Counted from the stretch's first letter, positions 1 to 9,458 are shown. The stretch: 64,000 nucleotides of DNA from Bacillus sp. NTK074B (GCF_017303375.1 NZ_JAFKOH010000007.1:156461-220460), one strand, 5' to 3'. Notes: generated by a model from the letters alone, not told the origin. Translations and numbers: made by a program.

Positions 1-203
1 ATAGCTTTTATTGTGAGAAATGTGAAGGGATGGCGACGACGAAGACCTGTCCTCATGGAAAGGAATATCACGTCATCCTTTCAGGAACAAAGGTGAGAGG
101 GATGCTGAGGAGCGGAGAAGTCCCCCCTTCAACCTTTAGTCGTCCAGAGGTGATTGAGGTATTAATCAACGGGCTGAAACAGGAATCAAAACACACGTCT
201 TGA
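1..203 (+). CDS. sat: Sulfate adenylyltransferase, C-terminal fragment
   Basis: The gene enters from the left edge; the last 66 codons are visible in the frame beginning at base 3 and end with TGA at 201-203. The fragment contains FYCEKCEG and TKTCPHG, then [14 protein letters not shown] and RPEVIEVL, which match the C-terminal end of the dissimilatory-type ATP sulfurylases used for assimilation in Bacillus. The enzyme makes adenosine 5'-phosphosulfate (APS) from sulfate and ATP. It lies directly upstream of cysC, whose ribosome site overlaps the sat stop, so the two are cotranscribed. The promoter and any S-box or CymR control are outside the window. Confidence 0.9.
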   Translation, partial: SFYCEKCEGMATTKTCPHGKEYHVILSGTKVRGMLRSGEVPPSTFSRPEVIEVLINGLKQESKHTS

Positions 204-216
204 GGAGGAAGGTAGC

Positions 217-819
217 TTGAGTGAAAAACAAGAAAACATCGTATGGCATGAAACAGCCATTACGAAACAGGATAGAAGGAAGCAAAATGGACACCAGAGT
301 TTCATCCTATGGTTCACAGGTTTATCTGCTTCAGGCAAATCGACAGTAGCCAATGCCTTGGCTGCCTCCCTGTTCGAACAGGGGAAGCAGGTTTATGTTC
401 TTGATGGTGACAATGTCCGACACGGATTAAATAAAGATCTAGGCTTCGATGAACAGGACAGAAGAGAGAACATCAGACGTATCGGAGAAGTGTCCAAACT
501 TTTCATTGATAGCGGCCAAATCGTTCTCACTGCCTTTATCTCCCCTTACAGGGAGGATCGGAATCTGGTACGCACATTAGTCAGACCGGAAGAATTCATG
601 GAAGTATATGTCCAATGTTCTATAGAAGAGTGTGAAAAGCGTGATCCAAAAGGGTTGTACAAAAAAGCCCGAAAACAGGAGATCACTCATTTCACGGGAA
701 TCAGTGCCCCCTATGAAGAACCAGAAAATCCGGAAATCGTTCTGGATACAGAAAAGAATTCCATTGAAGAATGTGTAGAAAGCCTTCTGTTCGAATTAAA
801 GCAAAAACAATTGATATAA
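217..819 (+). CDS. cysC: Adenylylsulfate kinase
   Basis: This 200-residue APS kinase makes 3'-phosphoadenylylsulfate (PAPS) from APS and ATP. The P-loop GLSASGKST is at residues 35-43, followed by the family signatures [10 protein letters not shown] and FISPYREDR, and [20 protein letters not shown] near the C-terminus. The start is TTG, set 7 bases after a GAGGAGGA ribosome site that overlaps the sat stop codon. It is the second gene of the sulfate-assimilation operon; sir follows after 12 bases. Confidence 0.95.
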   Translation: MSEKQENIVWHETAITKQDRRKQNGHQSFILWFTGLSASGKSTVANALAASLFEQGKQVYVLDGDNVRHGLNKDLGFDEQDRRENIRRIGEVSKLFIDSGQIVLTAFISPYREDRNLVRTLVRPEEFMEVYVQCSIEECEKRDPKGLYKKARKQEITHFTGISAPYEEPENPEIVLDTEKNSIEECVESLLFELKQKQLI

Positions 820-831
820 GGAGAGAAAATC

Positions 832-2442
832 ATGGCGTATAGCAAATCATGGGAGTCAAATGAAAAATTGAACAAAACGGAAAAATGGAAACTGGAAAAA
901 GACGGATTATCCATCTTTGATGATATTCCGTATTATGCCGAAAACGGATTCTCTTCCATCCCGAAAGAAGAATGGGATAAATTCAAGTGGGCTGGCCTTT
1001 ATCTGCAAAGACCTAAGGAGGACGGCTACTTTATGATGAGGGTAAACGTTCCCTCTGGTATCTTGACCTATGATCAGGCAAGGGCACTTGCCTCCATCTG
1101 TAAAGAATATGGAAGGGATGTCTATGATATCACCACTCGTCAGGCCATCCAGTTTCACTGGTTGAAGATCGAACAGATTCCAGACATATTCAAACGATTG
1201 GAGGAAGTAGGACTGTCTTCTGCAGGGGCATGTGGGGATATTACCCGTAACATCGTCGGAAACCCTCTGGCTGGAATCGATCCTGATGAATTATTCGATA
1301 CACGCAGCGTTGTGAAGGAGGTCTACGATTTCTTCCAGCATAACGAAGATTTTTCAAATTTACCGAGAAAGTATAAAGTCGCGATTTCCGCTAACATCAA
1401 CAATGCATCAAATGCCGAAATCAACTGTGTTTCTTTTGTTCCTGCGAAAAAAAGGATAGATGGGAAAGAAGAAGCCGGATTTCATGTGAAAGTCGGAGGC
1501 GGGCTGTCTGCAAGACCGTTCCTGGCTAAAGAATTGGATGTATTCGTCCTTCCTCATCAAGTGAAGGACGTGACGGTTGCCCTTACGACCATATTCCGTG
1601 ATTACGGTTATCGTGAGAAACGTCATTTAGCACGCTTGAAATTCCTGATGGCCGACTGGGGACCGGAGAAATTCAAGGAGAAATTACTGGAGTACGTAGA
1701 ACTCCTTCCAGCCGGGTTAGATGCAGTACAGGGATGGAACGCAGGGTATTTCTACGGGGTTCACCCTCAGAAACAAGAGGGACTAAATTACGTTGGGCTG
1801 AATGTTCCAGTTGGCAGGCTGAACTCGGATGAAGTGTATGAGCTTGCGAGAATCTCCAAGAAATACGGGAACGGAGAACTCAGAAACTGCAACTCTCAGA
1901 ATCTCATCATTCCAAATATCCCAGATGAGCATGTGGATGCTTTGCTTTCCGAGAAGATTTTTGATCGTATTTCAACGAGTCCCCTTTCTTTTATCGGATA
2001 TTCCGTATCATGCACAGGGATCGAATATTGCAATCTGGCTCTTGTTGAGACGAAGGAGCGGATGAGACAAATTGCAAACGGGCTGGATCAGGAATTGACG
2101 CTGGACGTACCGGTTCGGATTCATATGGTTGGATGCCCAAACTCATGCGGACAGCGACAAATTGCAGACATTGGTCTCCAGGGTATCAAAATGAGAACGA
2201 AAGATAAAAAAATGATCGAAGCTTTTGAAATCTATGTAGGAGGAACCCTTCAAGACGGCGGGAAATTGAATGAAAAACTGAAAGGAAAAGTGGAAGCCTC
2301 CAACCTGACTGAGGTTGTGAAGCAATTATTGATTCATTTTAAACAAACCAAGGAACAGGGAGAAACCTTTTTTGACTACATCAACCGGGTCGGTACTTCT
2401 CCACTTCAGGAATCGCTGGATCAACTGCTTCAGGAAGCATAA
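832..2442 (+). CDS. sir: Ferredoxin-type nitrite/sulfite reductase, probably assimilatory sulfite reductase
   Basis: This 536-residue enzyme carries the siroheme/[4Fe-4S] ligand set of the family: C394-x5-C400 and C435-x3-C439 (SCTGIEYC, GCPNSC). It has the duplicated ferredoxin-like and siroheme-binding halves and the single-subunit length of ferredoxin-dependent enzymes. It reduces sulfite to sulfide with six electrons. Family members act on sulfite or nitrite. Position between cysC and the three siroheme genes argues for sulfite; that choice is inference. Ribosome site AAGGAGAG precedes the ATG. Confidence 0.9.
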   Translation: MAYSKSWESNEKLNKTEKWKLEKDGLSIFDDIPYYAENGFSSIPKEEWDKFKWAGLYLQRPKEDGYFMMRVNVPSGILTYDQARALASICKEYGRDVYDITTRQAIQFHWLKIEQIPDIFKRLEEVGLSSAGACGDITRNIVGNPLAGIDPDELFDTRSVVKEVYDFFQHNEDFSNLPRKYKVAISANINNASNAEINCVSFVPAKKRIDGKEEAGFHVKVGGGLSARPFLAKELDVFVLPHQVKDVTVALTTIFRDYGYREKRHLARLKFLMADWGPEKFKEKLLEYVELLPAGLDAVQGWNAGYFYGVHPQKQEGLNYVGLNVPVGRLNSDEVYELARISKKYGNGELRNCNSQNLIIPNIPDEHVDALLSEKIFDRISTSPLSFIGYSVSCTGIEYCNLALVETKERMRQIANGLDQELTLDVPVRIHMVGCPNSCGQRQIADIGLQGIKMRTKDKKMIEAFEIYVGGTLQDGGKLNEKLKGKVEASNLTEVVKQLLIHFKQTKEQGETFFDYINRVGTSPLQESLDQLLQEA

Positions 2443-2456
2443 GGAGGTCAAGAGAA

Positions 2457-2681
2457 ATGAATTTGTATCGATTCGAAGTCACGGCACGTGATTTCGTCAC
2501 AATTGTTGTAGTAGCGGCTGAATCAGATGAGAAAGCCTTCGATCTGGTGGAAATCGAACTTGAGAAGTACTTTTTGAAAAAGCCGGATGTCGTGGATATT
2601 TCTCTTTATGAAAAGCGTAGAATTCGGGGAAATGGAGCAGGCTTTGTTCTGCATGAACAGGAAACGATCATCAAATCGTAA
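2457..2681 (+). CDS. DUF3906 family protein
   Basis: A 74-residue acidic protein with no membrane segment or signal peptide. It begins MNLYRFEVTARDFVTI and has a conserved YEKRRIRGNGAGFVL stretch. I recognise it as the DUF3906 family, which in Bacillaceae is found next to sulfite reductase and uroporphyrinogen methyltransferase; its function is unknown. It has its own AAGGAGGT ribosome site, 14 bases after sir and 11 before sumT. A role in siroheme insertion or sulfite reductase maturation is only a guess from the context. Confidence 0.75.
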   Translation: MNLYRFEVTARDFVTIVVVAAESDEKAFDLVEIELEKYFLKKPDVVDISLYEKRRIRGNGAGFVLHEQETIIKS

Positions 2682-2692
2682 GGAGGAAGACA

Positions 2693-3457
2693 ATGGGTAA
2701 GGTATATTTAGTGGGAGCGGGTCCAGGAGATCCGGAACTGATTACGGTAAAAGCGTTGAAATCTATCCAAAAAGCAGACGTCATCCTATATGACCGCTTG
2801 GTGAATAAAGAACTTCTCTCCTACGCGAAGAAAGGGGCAGACTTGATCTACTGTGGAAAACTGCCAAACTATCATACGATGAAACAAGATACAATCAATC
2901 ATTTTCTTGTTCGATACGCGTCAGGTGGAAAAGTAGTGGTGAGATTAAAGGGTGGCGATCCTTTCGTATTCGGTAGAGGAGGAGAAGAAGCGGAGGCGTG
3001 TGCGAAAAAAGGGATCCCATTTGAGATCGTCCCGGGTATCACTTCGGGGATAGCGGCCGCTGCCTACGCCGGCATCCCGGTCACTCACAGGGATGCAAGC
3101 TCCAGCGTTGCGTTTGTGACAGGTCATAAACAAAACAATCAACTCGAAGATGAGAAATGGGAAAGCCTGTCGAAAGGAATTGACACCCTTGCCATCTATA
3201 TGGGGGTCAGCAATCTTCCTTATATCAAGGAAAAGCTTATACAATATGGAAAGTCCAAAGATACTCCTGTGGCCCTTGTTCACTGGGGAACGACAGAAGT
3301 ACAAAAAACCGTTACAGGGACGCTGGACACGATCGTCGATATTGTTAAAAACGAGAACATTGAAAATCCAAGCATGATCATCGTTGGAGAAGTGGTACGG
3401 TATCGAGAGAAGATCCAATGGTTTGAACAGAAAATGCTTATGAGTGAGGCATTATAG
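2693..3457 (+). CDS. cobA/sumT: Uroporphyrinogen-III C-methyltransferase
   Basis: This 254-residue SAM-dependent enzyme methylates uroporphyrinogen III at C2 and C7 to give precorrin-2, the first step of siroheme synthesis. It shows the family N-terminus VYLVGAGPGDPELITVKA, then RLKGGDPFVFGRGGEE and EIVPGITSGIAAAAYAGIPVTHRD. It is a stand-alone methyltransferase without the CysG N-terminal part; those later steps are encoded by sirB and sirC just downstream. AAGGAGGA ribosome site; the next gene starts on the base after its stop. Confidence 0.95.
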   Translation: MGKVYLVGAGPGDPELITVKALKSIQKADVILYDRLVNKELLSYAKKGADLIYCGKLPNYHTMKQDTINHFLVRYASGGKVVVRLKGGDPFVFGRGGEEAEACAKKGIPFEIVPGITSGIAAAAYAGIPVTHRDASSSVAFVTGHKQNNQLEDEKWESLSKGIDTLAIYMGVSNLPYIKEKLIQYGKSKDTPVALVHWGTTEVQKTVTGTLDTIVDIVKNENIENPSMIIVGEVVRYREKIQWFEQKMLMSEAL

Positions 3458-4213
3458 ATGAAGCATGCAGTCCTGTACGTTTGTCATGGCAGCCGGATTG
3501 AGAAAGCACGTGAAGAGGCGGTAAACTTTATCATGCGATGCCAGAAATACGTTGAAGCCGATATTCAGGAAATCAGCTTTCTGGAACTTGCATCCCCTTC
3601 CATTAAAGAAGGATTCGCTGTCTGTGTTGAAAGGGGAGCAACGCATATAACAGTCGTGCCACTTCTCCTTCTGACTGCCGTCCATGCCAAAAAAGATATC
3701 CCGGATGAAATTCATAAATGCAGGGATACCTATCCGGATATCCATGTGAATTACGGTCGCCCCATAGGTGTTCACGATAAAATGGTCGAAAGTGTCATTA
3801 AAAAGATTGAGGAAGCCATATCAATTGATTCATCTGCCGTTGCTATATTAATTGGAAGAGGGAGCTCTGATCCTGATGTCAGGAGAGATCTTGATACTAT
3901 AGCGGCACTTGTCCATAGAAGAACCACGTTAGGAGACGTGAGAACTTGCTATTTAACAGCAGCTTCTCCAAGCTTTACTGAAACTTTGGAGTCTGTAAGG
4001 TATTCAGATAAAAACGTCATCTTCATCCCATATTTATTATTTACCGGGTTACTGATGAAAGGCATTGAAAAGGAAATAGGCAGAACGAAGAATGATCAAA
4101 TCATTTTGGGAAATTATTTAGGATATGATCCACTTGTGGAAGAAGCCTTCCTGGACCGGATAAATGAATCACTAGGGGCTAAAGGAGAATGCTATGCTTC
4201 CTGTCATGATTGA
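3458..4213 (+). CDS. sirB: Sirohydrochlorin ferrochelatase (CbiX/SirB family)
   Basis: This 251-residue class II chelatase inserts iron into sirohydrochlorin to make siroheme. It has the duplicated CbiX fold: an N-terminal half beginning VLYVCHGSR and a second half with LIGRGSSDPDVRRD. The His of the first motif is the usual metal ligand. The ATG abuts the sumT stop with no gap, and the 3' end overlaps sirC by 20 bases, so translation of the three is coupled. Members can also insert cobalt or nickel, but the operon points to siroheme. Confidence 0.9.
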   Translation: MKHAVLYVCHGSRIEKAREEAVNFIMRCQKYVEADIQEISFLELASPSIKEGFAVCVERGATHITVVPLLLLTAVHAKKDIPDEIHKCRDTYPDIHVNYGRPIGVHDKMVESVIKKIEEAISIDSSAVAILIGRGSSDPDVRRDLDTIAALVHRRTTLGDVRTCYLTAASPSFTETLESVRYSDKNVIFIPYLLFTGLLMKGIEKEIGRTKNDQIILGNYLGYDPLVEEAFLDRINESLGAKGECYASCHD

Positions 4214-4763
4214 TGTGAAAGGGAAACAAATAACTATTGTGGGTGGAGGGAAAGTAGCATTTCGTAAGCTCTCTGTATTTTATGAGCAGGGAGCAAGGAT
4301 TACCGTCATCAGTCCGGAGATCGTCGATGAGATCAAAGTACTATATGAAGAGAATAAGATTGTATGGATTAAGAGGGACGTGCGAAGGGCTGATGTAAGA
4401 AATGCGTTTATCGTCATCGCTGCAACGAATAAACGATCGGTGAACGAACAGGTGAAAGTATATTCCGAGGAAAACCAGCTCTTATGCGTTGTGGACGATG
4501 GGGATTGCGGAAATATGCAGATGGTGTCATTTAAGCAAAAAGGAAAATTAACGATCGCTGTTTCAACCGGTGGAGCCAGTCCATTCTTAGCAAAGAAGCT
4601 TACGAATGAATTCATCCAATTATTTGATGACACATATATAGAGAAACTTGCTATCATTTCTTCTGAAAGAAAAGAAATTAAGGCTTCAGATTTATCTGAT
4701 GGGGAAAAAAGAGACCTTTTAAAAGAACTTTCTTCTAAACTGGATAGAGTTGAAAAGAAGTAA
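4194..4763 (+). CDS. sirC: Precorrin-2 dehydrogenase
   Basis: This 189-residue enzyme oxidises precorrin-2 to sirohydrochlorin with NAD. It begins MLPVMIDVKGKQITIVGGGKVAFRK, a Rossmann start with GGGKVA, followed by the family signatures VIAATNK and VDDGDCGNMQMVSFKQKGKLTIAVSTGGASP. The start has an AAAGGAGA ribosome site inside sirB. It is the last gene of the operon. It matches B. subtilis YlnF in length and layout. Confidence 0.92.
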   Translation: MLPVMIDVKGKQITIVGGGKVAFRKLSVFYEQGARITVISPEIVDEIKVLYEENKIVWIKRDVRRADVRNAFIVIAATNKRSVNEQVKVYSEENQLLCVVDDGDCGNMQMVSFKQKGKLTIAVSTGGASPFLAKKLTNEFIQLFDDTYIEKLAIISSERKEIKASDLSDGEKRDLLKELSSKLDRVEKK

Positions 4764-4794
4764 AGCATGGTGATGTATAGCTTACCATGCTTTA
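4761..4794. terminator. Hairpin at the end of the sulfate/siroheme operon
   Basis: An 11-bp perfect stem, TAAAGCATGGT with ACCATGCTTTA, includes the sirC stop codon. There is no T-run on either side, so termination is likely but weak. Confidence 0.5.
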
Positions 4795-4863
4795 CGATTT
4801 GAAACAGGCTACTCATGAAGAAGTATTTAAGTTCGTCATCTTGTCCTCTGTCATTTCACAAGA

Positions 4864-5112
4864 TTATGATTGGCCTTCAACAAGGCTTTGATTTATTTTT
4901 TGCTGATTCAATTTGACAATCTCACTTAATCCTAAGAAAAACAAAGTTGTTCCCAGTGTGAAAAGATATATCAGCCAAATAACCGATGTTGTGTTCTCCA
5001 TGCCAAAAATACCGGAATGGGCAACATCCAATTCCATTGCGGTAATACAACCGATGAAGAATACAAGCCATGCAAAGATCTTTAGACCTATGGCTACAGC
5101 ATTTTGTTTCAT
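4864..5112 (-). CDS. Small two-helix membrane protein of unknown function
   Basis: An 82-residue protein with two hydrophobic segments, about residues 8-26 (IGLKIFAWLVFFIGCITAM) and 44-63 (VIWLIYLFTLGTTLFFLGL), and a polar C-terminal tail rich in Q and N. A strong GGGAGGGGAAAGG site precedes the ATG. It faces the siroheme operon head to tail. I do not recognise the family and cannot assign a function. Confidence 0.6.
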   Translation of the reverse strand: MKQNAVAIGLKIFAWLVFFIGCITAMELDVAHSGIFGMENTTSVIWLIYLFTLGTTLFFLGLSEIVKLNQQKINQSLVEGQS

Positions 5113-5248
5113 CCTTTCCCCTCCCTGTTTACCAAAAATGTGTAAAAATGACTACATAATATGATTATCGTTCTGATCCTAAAGATATGACTCTTTTAAC
5201 AGGATGAACAAGAGAAAATAATAAGAGCATTTAAGAGTTGGATAAATT

Positions 5249-5284
5249 ACGAACGTTAAATGAAATAATGGTCTAAATGTTAGG
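5249..5284 (+). promoter_or_regulatory. Possible PurR operator (two inverted PurBox-like sites)
   Basis: ACGAACGTT at 5249-5257 and the inverted AATGTTAGG at 5276-5284 resemble the Bacillus PurBox pair (CCGAACATT and its complement) with an 18-base gap. They end just before the xpt -35 box. PurR control of xpt-pbuX is known in B. subtilis; the match here is imperfect. Confidence 0.4.
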
Positions 5285-5293
5285 AAATGAGCC

Positions 5294-5322
5294 TTTACAA
5301 ATTACCGGGTTGCCGGTATACT
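5294..5322 (+). promoter_or_regulatory. SigA promoter of xpt-pbuX
   Basis: TTTACA at 5294-5299 and TATACT at 5317-5322 with a 17-base spacer. The predicted transcript starts near 5329, about 20 bases before the riboswitch aptamer. Confidence 0.7.
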
Positions 5323-5348
5323 ATCCAATATCAAATCAATATTCGTTT

Positions 5349-5419
5349 CACTCATATAATAGCGGGGATATGGCCTGCAAGTTTCTACCGGATTACCTTA
5401 AATGATCCGACTATGGGTG
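5349..5419 (+). promoter_or_regulatory. Guanine-class purine riboswitch aptamer
   Basis: The P1 stem pairs CACTCAT (5349-5355) with ATGGGTG (5413-5419). The core shows ATATGG, GTTTCTACC and CCGACTATG as in the B. subtilis xpt aptamer. The base that pairs with the ligand is C in GACTATG, the guanine/hypoxanthine form; adenine switches have T there. The 3' side of P1, GGGTGAG (5415-5421), can pair instead with CTCACTC (5476-5482) in the terminator, giving the expected antiterminator. Confidence 0.95.
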
Positions 5420-5458
5420 AGCAGTGATAGATGCGTCTTTCATGGACGCTCTTTGCCT

Positions 5459-5515
5459 AACCCAAAGGTCATTGTCTCACTCAATAAGTGAGTACAATAT
5501 CCTTTGGGTTTTTTT
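5459..5515 (+). terminator. Riboswitch-controlled terminator of xpt-pbuX
   Basis: AACCCAAAGG (5459-5468) pairs with CCTTTGGGTT (5501-5510), with a second inner stem CACTC/GTGAG, followed by seven T. It forms when guanine holds P1 closed. Confidence 0.92.
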
Positions 5516-5517
5516 AA

Positions 5518-6134
<617 letters not shown>

Positions 6135-6135
<1 letters not shown>

Positions 6136-7439
6136 TGAAGAATCAGCACCTTAAACTCGCCTCTCTTGGTATTCAACATGTTCTTGCCATGTATGCGGGA
6201 GCAGTCATTGTCCCCCTCATCGTCGGCGGGGCACTCGGATTGACGGGTGAGCAGCTGACATACCTTATTTCTATCGATATCTTTATGTGCGGAATTGCTA
6301 CCTTGCTCCAGGTCTATAAGAATCGCTTCTTCGGTATCGGGCTTCCCGTTGTGCTGGGTTGTACGTTCACTGCGGTCGGGCCGATGATCGCCATCGGGGG
6401 TCAATATGGTATCTCCGCTATATACGGATCGATCCTCGTTTCAGGCGTATTTGTCGTTGTAATCAGCAAATACTTTGGAAAACTCGTCCGTTTCTTCCCT
6501 CCTGTCGTAACGGGTTCAGTTGTGACTATCATCGGGATTACCTTGATTCCCGTCGCCATGAATAATATGGCAGGTGGACAGGGAAGTGCTGATTTCGGTT
6601 CTTTGGAAAATCTGTCTTTAGCGTTTGGTACATTATTATTTATTTTATTCCTATATAAATTCTTTACAGGGTTTGTCCGTTCCGTTTCGATTTTACTCGG
6701 ATTGATGGCAGGAACGGCCGTGGCGTTCATACTCGGTAAAGTCGACTTCAGCGCTGTTGGTGATGCTTCATGGTTTCATATGGCAAAGCCCTTTTACTTT
6801 GGAATGCCGACATTTGAAATAACGGCCATTCTCACGATGATTCTTGTCGCCATGGTGAGCCTGGTAGAATCAACAGGTGTTTATTTCGCCCTTGCGGATA
6901 TTACTGAGCGAAAGGTTTCGGAAGAAGATTTAGCGAGAGGGTATCGGGCAGAAGGGTTAGCCATTGTGCTTGGTGGATTATTCAACGCATTCCCATACAC
7001 GGCCTATTCCCAGAATGTCGGATTGGTCCAGCTTTCAGGTGTGAAACGGAAGAACGTGATTTATGCAACGGGAGCATTTCTCGTCATTCTGGGCTTAGTG
7101 CCAAAAATAGGCGCACTTACCACTGTGATTCCTGCCTCCGTATTGGGCGGGGCGATGGTGGCCATGTTCGGGATGGTTGTAGCCTACGGAATCAAAATGC
7201 TGAGTACGGTGAATTTTTCTTCTCAGGAAAACCTGTTAATCATTGCGTGTTCTGTGGGAATGGGACTCGGGGTTACGGCAGTACCGGAACTTTTTGCGCA
7301 AATGCCCTCAAGCATCCGCATCTTGACGGATAACGGGATTGTGGCCGGCAGTTTAACCGCGATCGGGCTGAATATCTTCTTTAATGTGTTATCTAAACGC
7401 AAGTTGAACGTTGTCATGAGTGAGCAAAAAGCGTCATAA
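6135..7439 (+). CDS. pbuX: Xanthine permease (NCS2 family)
   Basis: A 434-residue, highly hydrophobic NCS2 carrier that imports xanthine with protons. It has the start LGIQHVLAMYAGAVIVPLIVGGALGL split over the first helices, the motif VVGSVVTIIG-like PVVTGSVVTIIG, and the substrate-region NAFPYTAYSQNVGL, characteristic of the xanthine/urate branch. It shares the xpt transcript through an overlapping TAATG and hence the guanine riboswitch. A stem-loop terminator follows directly. Confidence 0.95.
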
Positions 7440-7452
7440 ACATACGATCAAC

Positions 7453-7493
7453 AACCGCCATCTCGGCTAGATATAAGAGGTGGCGGTTTTTTT
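7453..7493 (+). terminator. Terminator after pbuX
   Basis: AACCGCCATCTC (7453-7464) pairs with GAGGTGGCGGTT (7477-7488), one G-T pair, followed by a seven-base T-run. Confidence 0.9.
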
Positions 7494-7609
7494 ATGGTTT
7501 ATTTCTGAATTATCAGATTAATAAGGAAGGAAAACGTAAATAAGTAACGAACATTAATTGTGTAGGGATCGGACAGTAAATAGTCAGCTTTTATTAAAGG
7601 AGGAGAAAC

Positions 7610-9172
7610 ATGTACGCAACGACTGGATCTATTTTTGACCAAACGGTAGAGAAATTCCGCAATAAGGAGGCTATTGTAGAAGAGAAGACAGGTAAACGGT
7701 TAACCTTCGGAGAGTGGCAGGATGAAGTCCATCGTGTGGCAAATGCACTCTTGAATGCAGGAGTGAAAAAGGGGGACCTGGTTTCTACGTATCTATTTAA
7801 TACACTGGAGCTTGCGAACGTATTTTTTGCGTGCGGGAAGATTAGTGCAGTGATCAATCCGATTAACTTCAGGTTAAAGGGGCAGGAAATCCACTATATA
7901 TTAAAGGATGCGGAGCCAAAGGTCGTGATCTTTGAAGAATCCCTTTCAAAGCCGATCGAGGGGATATCATCATTTTTCCCTCATACCCTTTTTTGGCATG
8001 TGGGTGAGGAGGTACCCTCCTTTGCACAAAGCTACAATGAGACAGTCGGCTGTTGTTCCAGGGAATTAGAACCCATCATGGTAGAAGAGACGGAAGTATA
8101 TGCCATTATGTACACGAGCGGGACTACAGGCAGACCAAAGGGTGTCGTTCACAGGCATAGGGATATGGCGGAGCAGAGCCTGATATGTACATCGGTCATG
8201 GGGCTGACTCCGAACGATATCGGTCTTGTGACGGCACCGATGTTTCACTGTGCCGAACTTCATTGCTGTTTCCTGCCCAGGGTTCAAGCAGGTGCGAAAA
8301 ATATCATTGTGCATCAGTTCCAGCCGGAAACCGTATTGGAAGTCATTCAGCGCGAGAAGGTCACCACTCTTTTCGCAGCGCCGACCATGTGGAATATGAT
8401 CCTTCAGCATGGGGTGGAAGGATATGATACAACTTCCCTTCGGATTGGTCTGTACGGTGCGGCTCCCATGGCGCCTGTTCTTGTCAGGACCCTTCATGAT
8501 AAGATGAACATTGACCTTATCCAGGCATACGGACAGACAGAGATGGGACCGGCGGTTACGTTCCTCCTTCAGGATGAGCAGCTGACGAAGACGGGTTCTG
8601 CTGGAAGGGCCGCTTACAATCATGAGATAAGGGTGGTAAGACCGAATGAAAACGGGCCATCTGAACCTGATAATATCTGTACACCTGGTGAAGTGGGTGA
8701 AATCATCGTAAGGGGTTCATGTACGATGCTACAGTATTTTAACCTGGAGGAAGCAACGGAAAAAGCACTGTATAAGGGATGGTACCATTCAAGTGATTTA
8801 GGCTATATGGACGAAGAAGGCTACCTGTATGTGGCTGACAGGGTGGATGATATGGTGATTTCAGGTGGGGAGAATGTGTATCCAAGGGAAGTGGAGGACG
8901 CCCTTCATGCACATGAAGATGTGCTGGATGTCGCCGTCCTGGGTCAGCCTGATGAAAATTGGGGGGAACAGGTACTGGCTGTGATTGTATCTAAGAATCC
9001 TTCCCTTACGTCCTCCGAGTTGGATTCATTTCTGAAGGATGGAGATTTATTGGCAGATTATAAGCGTCCAAGGGAATACCTTTTTGTGAAAGAACTTCCT
9101 CGTAATGCAAGTGGGAAAATTCAAAAGTTCTTGTTGAGGGAGAACCTGAGTAAAAGGGAAAAGCAACGATAA
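7610..9172 (+). CDS. Fatty acyl-CoA synthetase (AMP-binding family)
   Basis: A 520-residue adenylate-forming ligase that activates a carboxylic acid to its acyl-CoA. The P-loop-like motif YTSGTTGRPKG is at residues 168-178; YGQTE, GWYHSSDLGYMDEEGY and RVDDMVISGGENVYP follow; the catalytic lysine lies in NASGKIQK near the C-terminus. All active-site motifs are intact. AAAGGAGGAG ribosome site. Substrate chain length cannot be read from sequence; medium- or long-chain fatty acid is most likely. It appears monocistronic. Confidence 0.88.
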   Translation: MYATTGSIFDQTVEKFRNKEAIVEEKTGKRLTFGEWQDEVHRVANALLNAGVKKGDLVSTYLFNTLELANVFFACGKISAVINPINFRLKGQEIHYILKDAEPKVVIFEESLSKPIEGISSFFPHTLFWHVGEEVPSFAQSYNETVGCCSRELEPIMVEETEVYAIMYTSGTTGRPKGVVHRHRDMAEQSLICTSVMGLTPNDIGLVTAPMFHCAELHCCFLPRVQAGAKNIIVHQFQPETVLEVIQREKVTTLFAAPTMWNMILQHGVEGYDTTSLRIGLYGAAPMAPVLVRTLHDKMNIDLIQAYGQTEMGPAVTFLLQDEQLTKTGSAGRAAYNHEIRVVRPNENGPSEPDNICTPGEVGEIIVRGSCTMLQYFNLEEATEKALYKGWYHSSDLGYMDEEGYLYVADRVDDMVISGGENVYPREVEDALHAHEDVLDVAVLGQPDENWGEQVLAVIVSKNPSLTSSELDSFLKDGDLLADYKRPREYLFVKELPRNASGKIQKFLLRENLSKREKQR

Positions 9173-9208
9173 GGAATACTACTGATTTCTTATAGTAAAA
9201 AAAATATT

Positions 9209-9222
9209 GGAACATATGTTCT
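9209..9222. promoter_or_regulatory. LexA (SOS) box without an assigned gene
   Basis: GGAACATATGTTCT holds the perfect 12-base palindrome GAACATATGTTC, the core of the Bacillus LexA operator CGAACATATGTTCG; only the outermost bases differ. It lies 37 bases after the acyl-CoA synthetase stop. The next strong terminator is at 9286-9327 and no convincing gene lies between. Confidence 0.6.
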
Positions 9223-9285
9223 AATATTAGAATTCAGACAGATAAGGCAGTAAATGAGAGATAAATGGAGAAATAAAGAGAATGT

Positions 9286-9327
9286 AAAAAAGATGCCTGG
9301 GATTTATGTCCCTGGCATCTTTTTTAT
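9286..9327 (+). terminator. Terminator after the acyl-CoA synthetase gene
   Basis: AAAAAAGATGCC pairs with GGCATCTTTTTT, with an inner GGG/CCC and one mismatch; symmetrical A- and T-runs make it able to work in both directions. Confidence 0.85.
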
Positions 9328-9362
9328 TCTTCACAGCTGGTGGTAGAGACAAGGAGGAGGGC

Positions 9363-9446
9363 ATGGGGAGGGTGTTTCCGTATATTGTCGGTGCTCTACA
9401 ACATAAAAATGATAATCATTTAAGAGGAGGTTTAGGCCCATACTGA
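9363..9446 (+). CDS. Possible 27-residue small protein
   Basis: A short frame, MGRVFPYIVGALQHKNDNHL onward to TGA at 9444, starts 5 bases after an excellent AAGGAGGAGG ribosome site (9351-9360). A palindrome TGATAATCA, like part of a Fur or PerR site, lies inside it. I do not recognise the peptide. It could be a real small gene, a leader or a decayed remnant. Confidence 0.25.
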   Translation: MGRVFPYIVGALQHKNDNHLRGGLGPY

Positions 9447-9458
9447 ACATGTAGGGCT

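Noticed and set aside
9255..9347. 30-codon plus-strand frame under the orphan LexA box
   Set aside because: It runs through the terminator stem and has only a weak ribosome site, so an RNA product is more likely than this peptide.
9407..9421. AAATGATAATCATTT as a Fur box
   Set aside because: Only part of the 19-bp Fur site matches, and no iron gene follows; the nearest frame is a doubtful 27-codon one.
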